DNA from: Marinobacterium rhizophilum
Lineage (GTDB): Bacteria; Pseudomonadota; Gammaproteobacteria; Pseudomonadales; Balneatricaceae
Direction: 5' to 3'
Assembly: GCF_024397915.1 (NCBI RefSeq)
Contig: NZ_CP073347.1
Span: 3,906,001 to 3,970,000, forward strand
Length of the DNA stretch: 64,000 nt
The notes beneath the pieces are model-generated. The model was given only the letters and a program-made list of their open reading frames with translations, was not told the DNA's origin and did no database searches. Below are positions 20,609 through 27,753 of this stretch, one piece after another. Each line of letters starts with the position of its first letter. Position 1 is the first letter of the stretch. The translations under genes were made by a program, and so were the position numbers.

Positions 20609-20660
20609 GTAGTGGCCAATATAGGGGAGTGAAAATTTAATGTCTATGATTATTATGTTT

Positions 20661-20672
20661 TTTGTACACAAA
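20661..20672. promoter_or_regulatory. TTTGTACACAAA palindrome upstream of the permease
   Basis: A perfect 12-bp palindrome, TTTGTACACAAA, of the same family as the other purine-locus sites, 154 bp before the NCS2 permease start. With the RutR-type site, this promoter would carry two separate inputs. Confidence 0.6.
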
Positions 20673-20754
20673 ATTACGCATTTGTGTGTATGCATTTTTG
20701 GCCAGCGGTTTTCACATGGGGCGCGGCAGCGCCCCTGCCGGGGCCAAAAAACGC

Positions 20755-21477
20755 CTAGAAATGTAACTTTAGCAGCAGCGAAGCGTTTCGCTCGTTGCGG
20801 CCCTTAATACCGAACTTGTTGTTCCAGTGGGAATATTCCAGCCCGACATGGAGCGGAGCCTTGAGTCCCAGATGTTTGCCGGCATTCCACTTCAGCTGTG
20901 GAGTGAAGTTCATTTCCGAGGCGTTGCTGTCCGAGCTGCTGGACCAGTCGAGGAAGCCGTCGATAAGGAAGTCGGCATTGCCGATAGCGAACGGGTAAGC
21001 CCAGCTCAGGGTCAGTTGCTCATCGTCGTCCCACCGGTCGTTGCTGGCCCTGTACAGGTTCAGGTTGAAATAGCGAAAGCCCGGTACGTTCAGCGCGAAG
21101 CCAACGCCATAGAGCTGGTTGTCAAAGCCATCGCCCATCTCCCAAGTGCCCGCCAGCAATACATCCTTGACGGGGCCTGCGCTCAGGTCGGCCCCGCTCA
21201 GTGCGGACAGGCCCAGGCGGGGGGAGAACTCGCCATAGAAGGTGCTGTCGCGCGCGTCCGGCATCAGGCGGTCAATAAACAGAAAGGTATCGCCCCAGCT
21301 GTGGCCGCTGGCGTGCTCGAAGGTCAGGGTTTCCATTTCTCCGGTCGGGGTCACGACTTCATAGTCACTGCCATTGAGGTAGCTGAGGCTGAAGTCGCTC
21401 CAGAGCATGTCGGCACTGGCGGAGCTGGCAAGGGAGCAGCCCAGTGTCAGGGCGAGCAGGTTTCTTTTGCGGATCAT
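20755..21477 (-). CDS. Tsx-like outer-membrane nucleoside channel
   Basis: A 240-residue precursor with a Sec signal peptide (MIRKRNLLALTLGCSLASSA, cleavage after ASA), then DMLWSDFSLSYLNGSDYEV, alternating beta-strand patterns and a C-terminal Phe (LLLKLHF), typical of outer-membrane beta-barrels. The sequence pattern fits the Tsx/nucleoside-specific channel family. It probably admits nucleosides or bases to the periplasm for the adjacent permease and the degradation pathway. It lies between puuD and the permease gene on the same strand. Confidence 0.75.
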   Translation of the reverse strand: MIRKRNLLALTLGCSLASSASADMLWSDFSLSYLNGSDYEVVTPTGEMETLTFEHASGHSWGDTFLFIDRLMPDARDSTFYGEFSPRLGLSALSGADLSAGPVKDVLLAGTWEMGDGFDNQLYGVGFALNVPGFRYFNLNLYRASNDRWDDDEQLTLSWAYPFAIGNADFLIDGFLDWSSSSDSNASEMNFTPQLKWNAGKHLGLKAPLHVGLEYSHWNNKFGIKGRNERNASLLLKLHF

Positions 21478-21623
21478 CAGTTGTCCTTATTGTTGTTGTG
21501 GTTGCAGGTGTTTAAGGATCATGGGGCCAGAGCAAAGTATTCATTTGTTGATATTCATGGATACAAAGCAGGGTGTGATTTTTCTTTTTGGCATGCCTGG
21601 GCCCTTGTGAGAGGGCGGAGAAC

Positions 21624-21655
21624 GGCAAAAACCGCCCTGGCGCGTGCCAGGGCGG
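21624..21655 (-). terminator. Rho-independent terminator after puuD
   Basis: A perfect 10-bp stem CCGCCCTGGC-GCGT-GCCAGGGCGG; on the minus strand it is followed by TTTTT. It lies 31 bp after the puuD stop codon and separates puuD from the tsx-like gene. Confidence 0.85.
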
Positions 21656-21685
21656 AGGGGAAAAGTTCGGCTCCGAGAGTGCGTA

Positions 21686-22894
21686 CTATTCGGTGGGGGC
21701 GCCGGCGGCAACCCAGTTGCCGAGCAGGTTGCGCTCTTCCTGCGTCATGTTGGTGGTGTTGCCCAGGGGCATGATATTGCTGGCCACGGCCTGTGCATGG
21801 ATGCGTCCCGCCAGCAGCTTGATCTGGCCGGGCTCATCCATGATCACGCCGCCGGGTGCCGTGCTGAAGGCAGGGCTGGTGGGGGTGGCGGAGTGACAGC
21901 TGGTGCAGTGTTGCTGGATGACGTTGTAAACGGCATCGAATTCCACGCTCTGAACGGCGGCAGGCGTTGTGCCGGCGGCGGTTTCCACCGGGGTCACCGC
22001 CGTGTCCGGCTTGGTGACAAAGGCCAGGGCCACCATGCCCAGCGCAGCCGCCGGCAGTGTCCAGGCCAGTTTCTGGCTTTCATGGCGGGTGTTGAAGTAA
22101 TGGCGAACCAGCACGCTCAGTACCGCCAGCGCCGCCAGGATCATCCAGTTGGAGGCGCTGCCGTAGGTGCTCGGGAAGTGGTTGCTGATCATGATGAACA
22201 GCACCGGCAACGTCAGGTAGTTGTTGTGACGCGAACGCAGCAGCGCCTTGGCCGGCAGGGTCGGGTCGGGTTCACGCTTGGCTTCGATGGCACCCACCAG
22301 GGCGCGCTGCCCCGGCATGATGACGCGAAAGACGTTGCCTACCATCATGGTGCCGATAATGGCGCCAACATGGATAAAGGCACCGCGGCCGCTGAATACC
22401 AGGCTCAGGCCCCAGGCGGCACCGATGAGCAGTACGAACAGCAGGGCACCAAGCAGGGCCGGTTTTTTTCCAAGGGCCGAATCGCACAGGAAATCATAGA
22501 TAAACCAGCCGGCGACCAGGGCACCGACGCCAATGGCGATGGCGGTGGTCGGGCTCATGTCCGATCCCGGGGCCACCAGGTAAAGGTCGGCATTCAGATA
22601 AAACACGATGGTCAGCAGCGCCATGCCACTGAGCCAGGTGGCATAGGCTTCCCACTTGAACCAGTGCAGCTCTTCCGGCATTTTCGGCGGCGCCAGCTTG
22701 TACTTCTCAAGGTGGTAAATACCACCGCCGTGGATGGCCCAGAGGTCACCCGACAGGCCTTCACGGGGATTGCTGCGGTCGAGGTGGTTTTCCAGCCAGA
22801 CAAAGTAGAAAGATGCGCCGATCCAGGCAATGCCCACGATCATGTGTACCCAGCGGGCGGTCAGGTTGAGCCATTCGGTAATATGCGGATCCAT
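21686..22894 (-). CDS. puuD: Membrane urate hydroxylase with C-terminal cytochrome c domain
   Basis: A 402-residue PuuD, the membrane-bound urate oxidase that forms 5-hydroxyisourate and passes electrons to the respiratory chain instead of O2. The N-terminal part has about eight hydrophobic helices and family motifs (MDPHITEWLNLTARWVHMI, GIAWIGASFYFVWLENHLD). The C-terminal domain carries the haem-c motif CTSCH at 330-334, with a likely axial Met in SNIMPLGN. The start at MDPHITEW is chosen over an in-frame start 24 codons upstream. It lies downstream of puuE-uraD-alc-allA, 137 bp after allA. Confidence 0.95.
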   Translation of the reverse strand: MDPHITEWLNLTARWVHMIVGIAWIGASFYFVWLENHLDRSNPREGLSGDLWAIHGGGIYHLEKYKLAPPKMPEELHWFKWEAYATWLSGMALLTIVFYLNADLYLVAPGSDMSPTTAIAIGVGALVAGWFIYDFLCDSALGKKPALLGALLFVLLIGAAWGLSLVFSGRGAFIHVGAIIGTMMVGNVFRVIMPGQRALVGAIEAKREPDPTLPAKALLRSRHNNYLTLPVLFIMISNHFPSTYGSASNWMILAALAVLSVLVRHYFNTRHESQKLAWTLPAAALGMVALAFVTKPDTAVTPVETAAGTTPAAVQSVEFDAVYNVIQQHCTSCHSATPTSPAFSTAPGGVIMDEPGQIKLLAGRIHAQAVASNIMPLGNTTNMTQEERNLLGNWVAAGAPTE

Positions 22895-23031
22895 AGTTCG
22901 CTCCTCAGATGCACCGGCCCTGCAAGGCCAGTGACTGAACCTGGGTTTTCTGCTCCCCGGCCCCAAATTGCTGCTAGTCGTTGTGGTTAAAGTTTGGGTT
23001 TTTAGTGACCCGGTTTTTAGTGCTCTTTGCT

Positions 23032-23532
23032 TCAGTGCTCCGGGTCGAGCACGATTTCTTCGCTGTCGGCGAAGAAAAATTCGTCACAGTTGTTGCCGGG
23101 CCCGGCCCGGTCGACCACCAGGAACTCGTCCGGGTCGGTCAATGCCAGTATCGGATGGTGCCAGACACCGGGCCTGTAATTCACGCCCTGGGAGCCGTCG
23201 CTGTAAAAGGCGCGCAGTTGGGATGATGTCAGATCATCCCCCGGCGGCGCCACCAGGATCAGGAACGGGTTGCCACGCATCGGAATAAAGGCCTGGCTGC
23301 CCAGCGGATGGCGCTCCATCATGCGCACCCGCAGGGGCATGGGAAGCGTCTGGGCCCGGAAAATGCTGATTATCGGCGTGCCTTCAGTGCCGGTTTCCAC
23401 CTCGGCCAGACGGTGGTAGCGGCGCGTGGACCCATTGTTGATCATGAAAAAGTCATGACCCTCGCTGGCAATCAGGTCTCCGAAAGGGGCGAAGGCCTCC
23501 TTGCTCAGCGTTTCAATCTTTAGCTTCAGCAT
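23032..23532 (-). CDS. allA: Ureidoglycolate lyase
   Basis: A 166-residue AllA, slightly longer than the Escherichia coli enzyme (160 aa). It splits ureidoglycolate into glyoxylate and urea. Cupin-like family motifs are visible as MERHPLGSQAFIPM (metal/substrate His) and VNYRPGVWHHPILAL, with DEFLVVDRAGPGNNCDEFFF near the C-terminus. It lies 12 bp after alc, so the two are probably co-translated, and supplies glyoxylate to Gcl. Confidence 0.95.
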   Translation of the reverse strand: MLKLKIETLSKEAFAPFGDLIASEGHDFFMINNGSTRRYHRLAEVETGTEGTPIISIFRAQTLPMPLRVRMMERHPLGSQAFIPMRGNPFLILVAPPGDDLTSSQLRAFYSDGSQGVNYRPGVWHHPILALTDPDEFLVVDRAGPGNNCDEFFFADSEEIVLDPEH

Positions 23533-23544
23533 GGCGTTATTGCC

Positions 23545-24540
23545 TCAGGCTTTCTTGGCGATGCGGCCGAGCAGGCGCAGCCGGCTTACACCCCCGTCGG
23601 GGAAGATGTTCAGGCGCACGTGCGTCACCGGGCCAAGATCCTTGATCTGGGCGGCGAAGCTGTGTTCCTGGTGCATTTCCAGTTTCTGCGAGGGCAGCAG
23701 CTCGCGCCAGTACAGGCTGCGCGCCTCGATCTGGGAGTCGGTGCCGCCTTCAACATAGGCCGCCTGGATGGAGCAGCTGTCCGGGTAGTTGCCCTTGAAG
23801 TGCAGGGTGTCGACAACGATCTGTTCAATTTCACCGGGGTGGCCCAGCGCGACGATGACCCAGTCGTTGCCCGGTGTGCGGCGACGGGCGGTTTCCCAGC
23901 CATCACCCATGTTGATACCGCGCCCCGGGTTGAGGATGTTGCTCATGCGGCCGAAGTGCTCATCGCTGCAGGCCAGGGCGCGGCCGCCATTCAGGGCCGA
24001 GGCCAGGTCGACCTGCTCGCTGGCGCTCTGGGCGCTCCAGTCGCGATAAGGTACACCGTAAACGCGCAGGCGGGCCACGCCGCCATCGGGATAGATGTTA
24101 AAGCGCAGGTGGGTCCAGGCGCGGTCGTCCTGGATGGCGTGCAGGTGATGGCTGTTGCCCTGCAGCTCGACCGAGGTGAGGATTTCCTGCCACTGGGTGT
24201 CTTCATTGGGGTCGCCTTCGGCGCAGAAGCAGGCGTCGATGGACGCGGACGGCGGGAAGTTGCCGGTAAAGTGGCTGGTGTCGATGTCAAAACCCTTGAT
24301 GGTGCCGGGTACGCCCAGGCGGATCACCGCCGAATCGTAGCCTTCAAAGCGCTTGCGGCGCGATTCCCAGCCGTCCATCCATTTGCCGTTGTCGTCGAAT
24401 ACCCCTTCTTTCCACACGGCCGCATCGGGCTGGAACAGGCGGTTAACGTCGGCAAACCAGTCGTCAGTCACAGCAATGGCTTTGGTGCCCAGGCGGGCGT
24501 CGGCCAGGTTGATGTACTTGTCGAAATTCTGTGTGCTCAT
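23545..24540 (-). CDS. alc: Allantoicase
   Basis: A 331-residue allantoicase that hydrolyses allantoate to ureidoglycolate and urea. It shows the two-fold internal repeat of the family: WMDGWESRRKR and FDDNGK in the first half mirror MGDGWETARRR in the second, and each half ends with a strand pattern (RFNIYPDGGVARLRVYG; RLNIFPDGGVSRLRLLG). The start at MSTQNFDKYINLADA fits the family; an ATG lies one codon earlier. It lies 37 bp after uraD and 12 bp before allA. Confidence 0.96.
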   Translation of the reverse strand: MSTQNFDKYINLADARLGTKAIAVTDDWFADVNRLFQPDAAVWKEGVFDDNGKWMDGWESRRKRFEGYDSAVIRLGVPGTIKGFDIDTSHFTGNFPPSASIDACFCAEGDPNEDTQWQEILTSVELQGNSHHLHAIQDDRAWTHLRFNIYPDGGVARLRVYGVPYRDWSAQSASEQVDLASALNGGRALACSDEHFGRMSNILNPGRGINMGDGWETARRRTPGNDWVIVALGHPGEIEQIVVDTLHFKGNYPDSCSIQAAYVEGGTDSQIEARSLYWRELLPSQKLEMHQEHSFAAQIKDLGPVTHVRLNIFPDGGVSRLRLLGRIAKKA

Positions 24541-24577
24541 CATGTCTCTTTCCATTGGGTGCGTTGCCGGTCGGCGC

Positions 24578-25105
24578 TTAGAGCGTCTGCAGCCGGAACA
24601 GCGCAATATTGTTGATCTCGGCCAGTGCGCGCGCGAACTCCTGTTCGGGGCTGTTGTGGATGCGTTCCTCGAACGCCGCCAGTATCTGGTGCCGGTTGCT
24701 GCCCTTGACCGCCATGATGAACGGGAACTTGAACCTGTCCTTGTAGGCGGCGTTGAGCTCGGTAAAGCGGGCAAACTCTTCGGCGTTGCATTCGCTGATA
24801 CCGGCGCCGGCCTGCTCCGAGGTGGAGGCTGCGGTCAGCTCGCCGCGCACGGCGGCCTTGCCGGCCAAATCCGGGTGGGCATTGATCAGCGCCAGTTGCG
24901 CCTCGTGGGAGGCCTGCATCAGCTGTGCGGCCATCAGGCCATGCAGCGACTCGACGCTGTCGAGTTCCGCCATCCGGTTCTCGGCCCGGGCCTGGTCGAA
25001 GGTCTGTTCGGCGACCCAGGCGGAGTGCTCGTAGATATCACCCAGCAGCTGGATGAAGGCGTCGCGGCTCAGCGTACTGGGGGTGCAGGTCTTGAACGGG
25101 CTCAT
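24578..25105 (-). CDS. uraD: 2-oxo-4-hydroxy-4-carboxy-5-ureidoimidazoline (OHCU) decarboxylase
   Basis: A 175-residue all-helical UraD-family protein that converts OHCU to (S)-allantoin. The active-site His is in LALINAHPDLAGKAA (about 73-87), and the substrate-binding stretch FPFIMAVKGSNRHQILAAFE (about 127-146) is intact. The ATG overlaps the puuE stop by 4 bp (ATGA), a sign of translational coupling. It acts after PuuD and HiuH, preventing formation of racemic allantoin. Confidence 0.96.
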   Translation of the reverse strand: MSPFKTCTPSTLSRDAFIQLLGDIYEHSAWVAEQTFDQARAENRMAELDSVESLHGLMAAQLMQASHEAQLALINAHPDLAGKAAVRGELTAASTSEQAGAGISECNAEEFARFTELNAAYKDRFKFPFIMAVKGSNRHQILAAFEERIHNSPEQEFARALAEINNIALFRLQTL

Positions 25106-26025
25106 TTGTTCTCCCCGGCCTGGTACGGGTGGGTTTCATGCCAGTGGCGCGCGATATCGACGCGGCGGGTGAACCAGACCTTGTCGTGGCTGCTGGCATA
25201 CTTGATAAACTTTTCCAGTGCGGCCATGCGTGCGGGACGACCCAGCAGGCGGCAGTGCATGCCGATGGACAGCATTTTGGGTGCCTCGGCCCCCTCAGCA
25301 TAGAGCACGTCAAAGGCATCTTTCAGGTACTGGTAGAACTGCTCGCCGCAGTTGAAACCCTGCACCTGGGAGAAACGCATGTCATTGGTGTCCAGCGTGT
25401 AGGGGATCACTAGGTGGCCCTTGCCGTTATTGTCAGCCCAGTAGGGCAGGTCATCGTCGTAGGTGTCGGAATCGTACAGAAAGCCGCCTTCCTGCATCAC
25501 CAGGTTACGGGTGTTCGGGCCGGTACGGCCGGTGTACCAGCCCAGCGGGCGTTCGCCGGTGATCCGGGTGAGGATCTCGATGGCGCGCTGCATGTGATCG
25601 CGTTCTTCGGACTCATCCATGTACTGGTAGTCGATCCAACGGTAGCCGTGGCTGCAGATTTCGTGGCCGGCGGCATGCATGGCCTGAATGACGTCGGGGT
25701 GGCGCTCGGCGGCCATGGCGACGGCAAAGATCGTCAGCGGGATATCATGCTTCTTGAACAGGCGCAGCAAGCGCCAGACGCCCACGCGGCTGCCATACTC
25801 GTACAGCGACTCCATACTCATGTTGCGCTCGCCCTGCAGCGGCTGCGCTGAAACCATCTCCGACAGGAAGGCTTCGGATTCCTTGTCACCGTGCAGGATG
25901 CAGCGTTCGCCGCCCTCTTCGTAATTAAGGACAAAAGAGAGTGCGATGCGTGCGTCGCCCGGCCAGTGGGGGTGCGGGGGGTTGGCGCCGTAGCCAACCA
26001 GGTCGCGTGGGTAATCATTGCTCAC
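25102..26025 (-). CDS. puuE: Allantoinase, PuuE (polysaccharide-deacetylase-like) type
   Basis: A 307-residue PuuE that hydrolyses allantoin to allantoate without the metal-dependent amidohydrolase fold. Start is GTG at 26025 with AAGGAG 8 bp upstream, giving MSNDYPRDLVGYGANPPHPHW; the upstream in-frame ATG would add about 50 atypical residues. NodB-fold features include HEICSHGYRWIDYQ, GERPLGWYTGRTGPNTR and YDSDTYDDDLPYW. First gene of puuE-uraD-alc-allA. A TTGTATACAA palindrome lies 83 bp upstream. Confidence 0.95.
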   Translation of the reverse strand: MSNDYPRDLVGYGANPPHPHWPGDARIALSFVLNYEEGGERCILHGDKESEAFLSEMVSAQPLQGERNMSMESLYEYGSRVGVWRLLRLFKKHDIPLTIFAVAMAAERHPDVIQAMHAAGHEICSHGYRWIDYQYMDESEERDHMQRAIEILTRITGERPLGWYTGRTGPNTRNLVMQEGGFLYDSDTYDDDLPYWADNNGKGHLVIPYTLDTNDMRFSQVQGFNCGEQFYQYLKDAFDVLYAEGAEAPKMLSIGMHCRLLGRPARMAALEKFIKYASSHDKVWFTRRVDIARHWHETHPYQAGENK

Positions 26026-26107
26026 AGGGCGACTCCTTCTCGATATTCCGGTGTAGGGGTTCGGGTTCAGCTGCCGATATGGATGGCAGAAGCGTTGATG
26101 TGTTTTA

Positions 26108-26117
26108 TTGTATACAA
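26108..26117. promoter_or_regulatory. TTGTATACAA operator upstream of puuE
   Basis: A perfect TTGTATACAA palindrome in an AT-rich stretch, 83 bp before the puuE start and in the region shared with divergent hiuH. Confidence 0.65.
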
Positions 26118-26281
26118 AAAATATCTGCTTTTGTAAATGAATTTGCTTTTTTGTTTGTGCATATTGTGAGCTTTGTGGGGTCATGCCGGGTGGGCGGGTG
26201 GCCAGCGTTGGCAGTCTGCCCGTTGCTGCTGACAGGCTTCGGGTACTGATAGTCTGGGGTTAGTGCAAGTTGTCGCTGGTT

Positions 26282-26291
26282 TTGTGTACAA
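26282..26291. promoter_or_regulatory. TTGTGTACAA operator upstream of hiuH
   Basis: TTGTGTACAA about 130 bp before the hiuH start, followed 11 bp later by the weaker CTGTGTATATT. It belongs to the same motif family as the puuE, gcl and azgA sites. Confidence 0.62.
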
Positions 26292-26399
26292 AAAAATAAA
26301 ACTGTGTATATTATTCCTGAAGCTTCCGGTGTAACGCTTGACGTCACACCGGTGTAACGCCAGCAGACTTGACTGAAGAGGAGGAGGGGGCGATACGGC

Positions 26400-26423
26400 A
26401 TGGCGCCAGCGATCTGGCGGTAG
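26400..26423 (+). CDS. Possible 7-residue leader peptide before hiuH
   Basis: ATG 26400 is preceded at 8 bp by a very strong GGAGGAGGGGG and encodes only MAPAIWR before TAG at 26421-26423. The next codon is ATG 26424, in frame with hiuH. The best ribosome binding site of the region thus serves this mini-frame, not hiuH. It may couple translation, or the real hiuH start may be misjudged. No regulatory codon run is visible. Confidence 0.3.
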   Translation: MAPAIWR

Positions 26424-26444
26424 ATGCCAGAGGCCTCTTTGACT

Positions 26445-26798
26445 ATGGGATACCTGACTACACATGTACTGGATGCCGCCCACGGCCGCCCGGGTAATGA
26501 AATCCGCATTGATCTCTATCGCATCAGGGGCCAGGAGCGTGAGCTGCTGCTGACGACGGTGACCAACGATGATGGCCGCTGTGACAGCCCGGTACTGGAA
26601 GGCGATGCCTTTGTGGCCGGTGTCTATGAGCTGCTGTTCCACGCCGGCGACTACTTTCGGGCCCAGGGTGTTGAGCTGCCGGAGCCGGCTTTCCTGGATC
26701 AGGTCCCGCTGCGCTTTGGCATTTCGGCCGAAGACGATCACTACCATGTGCCGCTGCTGATCTCGCCGTACAGCTATTCGACCTACCGCGGCAGCTGA
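26445..26798 (+). CDS. hiuH: 5-hydroxyisourate hydrolase (transthyretin-like)
   Basis: A 117-residue HiuH, converting 5-hydroxyisourate to OHCU between PuuD and UraD. It has the N-terminal signature MGYLTTHVLDAAHGRPG with the active-site His, an Arg near residue 45 (DDGRCDSPV), and the C-terminal tetrapeptide YRGS that defines enzymes against transthyretins. The start at MGYLTT is chosen by family length; ATG 26424 (MPEASLT- extension) directly follows a small leader frame and is possible. It is divergent from puuE and not in its operon. Confidence 0.94.
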   Translation: MGYLTTHVLDAAHGRPGNEIRIDLYRIRGQERELLLTTVTNDDGRCDSPVLEGDAFVAGVYELLFHAGDYFRAQGVELPEPAFLDQVPLRFGISAEDDHYHVPLLISPYSYSTYRGS

Positions 26799-26830
26799 TC
26801 CGCCACCGTCCTTTTTACTGTCGACACAAA

Positions 26831-26861
26831 AAACCGCAGCGGCCGAAAAGCCCTGCGGTTT
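26831..26861 (+). terminator. Terminator-like hairpin after hiuH
   Basis: AAACCGCAG and CTGCGGTTT form a 9-bp stem around a 13-base loop, with A-rich sequence before and pyrimidine-rich sequence after. It lies 33 bp after the hiuH stop. Confidence 0.7.
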
Positions 26862-26880
26862 CCCCTTTCCGGCAGCTTTC

Positions 26881-26912
26881 AGCCGTAAGCTGACAGCTTT
26901 AAGCTTACGGCT
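26881..26912. repeat. Inverted repeat between hiuH and lysE-like gene
   Basis: AGCCGTAAGCT and AAGCTTACGGCT form a near-perfect stem around a TGACAGCTTT-type loop that itself contains AGCT words, followed by TGACAGCT again and a pyrimidine tract CTTGTCCCTTGTCCC. It resembles decayed minisatellite DNA; no function was assigned. Confidence 0.5.
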
Positions 26913-26981
26913 GACAGCTCGAAGCACTCAGCTCTTGTCCCTTGTCCCTTTTTCCTTTCACCTGCTTTTAACCTGCCTTGA

Positions 26982-27605
26982 CTAGCGGCTCAGCAGCGCG
27001 GCGGTGCCGGCGCTGGCGAAGATGCCGGCGGTAAAGCGGCTGAACCAGGCGCGGCTCGATGCGGTTGTCATGAAACGTGCCGCACCGCGGGCGCAGAATC
27101 CGTAACCCAGCTTGCAGATGAGGTCGGCGCAGGCCCAGGTGACGATCATGATCAGCAGCTGTGCCAGCAACGAGCTGTTGGCGTTGATGAATTGCGGCAG
27201 AAAGGCGGCAAAGAACAGGATGTCCTTGGGGTTGCTGGCACCCAGGCCAAAGGCCTGCCAGAACATGGTCTTGAAGCCCGGGGTACGCTGTTTCTGTGCC
27301 AGATCGCAGGCGTGCAGTTGGCGTGCTTCGCGCCAGCTGCGCCAGGCCAGGTAGAAGAGGTAGAGGGCGCCGGCGATTTTCAGGACGCTGAACAGCTGTT
27401 CCGAGGCCATCAGCAGTGCGCCCAGGCCCAGGGCGGAGGCGGTCAGTAGCAGCACCGAGGCGCTGACACCGCCCAGAAAGGCCGGGGTGGTGCGCAGGAT
27501 GCCGTAGTTCAGGCTGTTGCTGACCATCAGCAGCGACAGTGGGCCCGGTATCAGAATCACCACGAAGATTGCGGCGGTATAGAGCAGCCAGGTGTCCAGC
27601 AGCAT
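26982..27605 (-). CDS. LysE/RhtB-family amino-acid exporter
   Basis: A 207-residue membrane protein with about six helices and the LysE-family motif ILIPGPLSLLMVSNSLNYG near residue 18, plus SNPKDILFFAAFLPQFI near residue 123. Members export amino acids such as threonine, homoserine or lysine. The substrate cannot be told from sequence. It lies downstream of the azgA-type permease on the same strand, but two strong hairpins separate them, so it is probably transcribed on its own. Confidence 0.88.
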   Translation of the reverse strand: MLLDTWLLYTAAIFVVILIPGPLSLLMVSNSLNYGILRTTPAFLGGVSASVLLLTASALGLGALLMASEQLFSVLKIAGALYLFYLAWRSWREARQLHACDLAQKQRTPGFKTMFWQAFGLGASNPKDILFFAAFLPQFINANSSLLAQLLIMIVTWACADLICKLGYGFCARGAARFMTTASSRAWFSRFTAGIFASAGTAALLSR

Positions 27606-27623
27606 CGGTGCTTCTCCTCAAGC

Positions 27624-27659
27624 AAAAAGACCCGCAGCGGCCGGGAGGCCGCTGCGGGT
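27624..27659 (-). terminator. Terminator of the azgA-type gene, proximal to lysE
   Basis: A perfect 13-bp stem ACCCGCAGCGGCC/GGCCGCTGCGGGT with loop GGGA; on the minus strand it is followed by CTTTTTG. It ends only about 20 bp before the LysE-like start. Confidence 0.85.
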
Positions 27660-27660
27660 G

Positions 27661-27692
27661 TGCCTGGCGCTGAATCGTTTCAGCGCCAGGCA
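27661..27692 (-). terminator. Second hairpin after the azgA-type gene
   Basis: A perfect 14-bp stem TGCCTGGCGCTGAA/TTCAGCGCCAGGCA with a 4-base loop TCGT, directly before the T-tailed terminator on the minus strand. It has no T-tract of its own and may help pausing or protect the RNA 3' end. Confidence 0.6.
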
Positions 27693-27753
27693 GGGTTAGG
27701 GAGCCGCTGCCGCCGGGCTTGCCGGCGCACGGGTCAGGCTCCTTGAATGGCCA

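Noticed and set aside
20718..20735. GGGGCGC-GGCA-GCGCCCC hairpin as terminator of the tsx-like gene
   Set aside because: The stem is perfect, but on the minus strand it has no T-tract. Kept out of the feature list.
22985..23034. Possible reiterated allA 3' end (GTTTTTAGTGACCCGG / TTTTAGTGCTC)
   Set aside because: Only 10-12 bases match the allA end, far shorter than at the four accepted loci, and chance similarity is likely.
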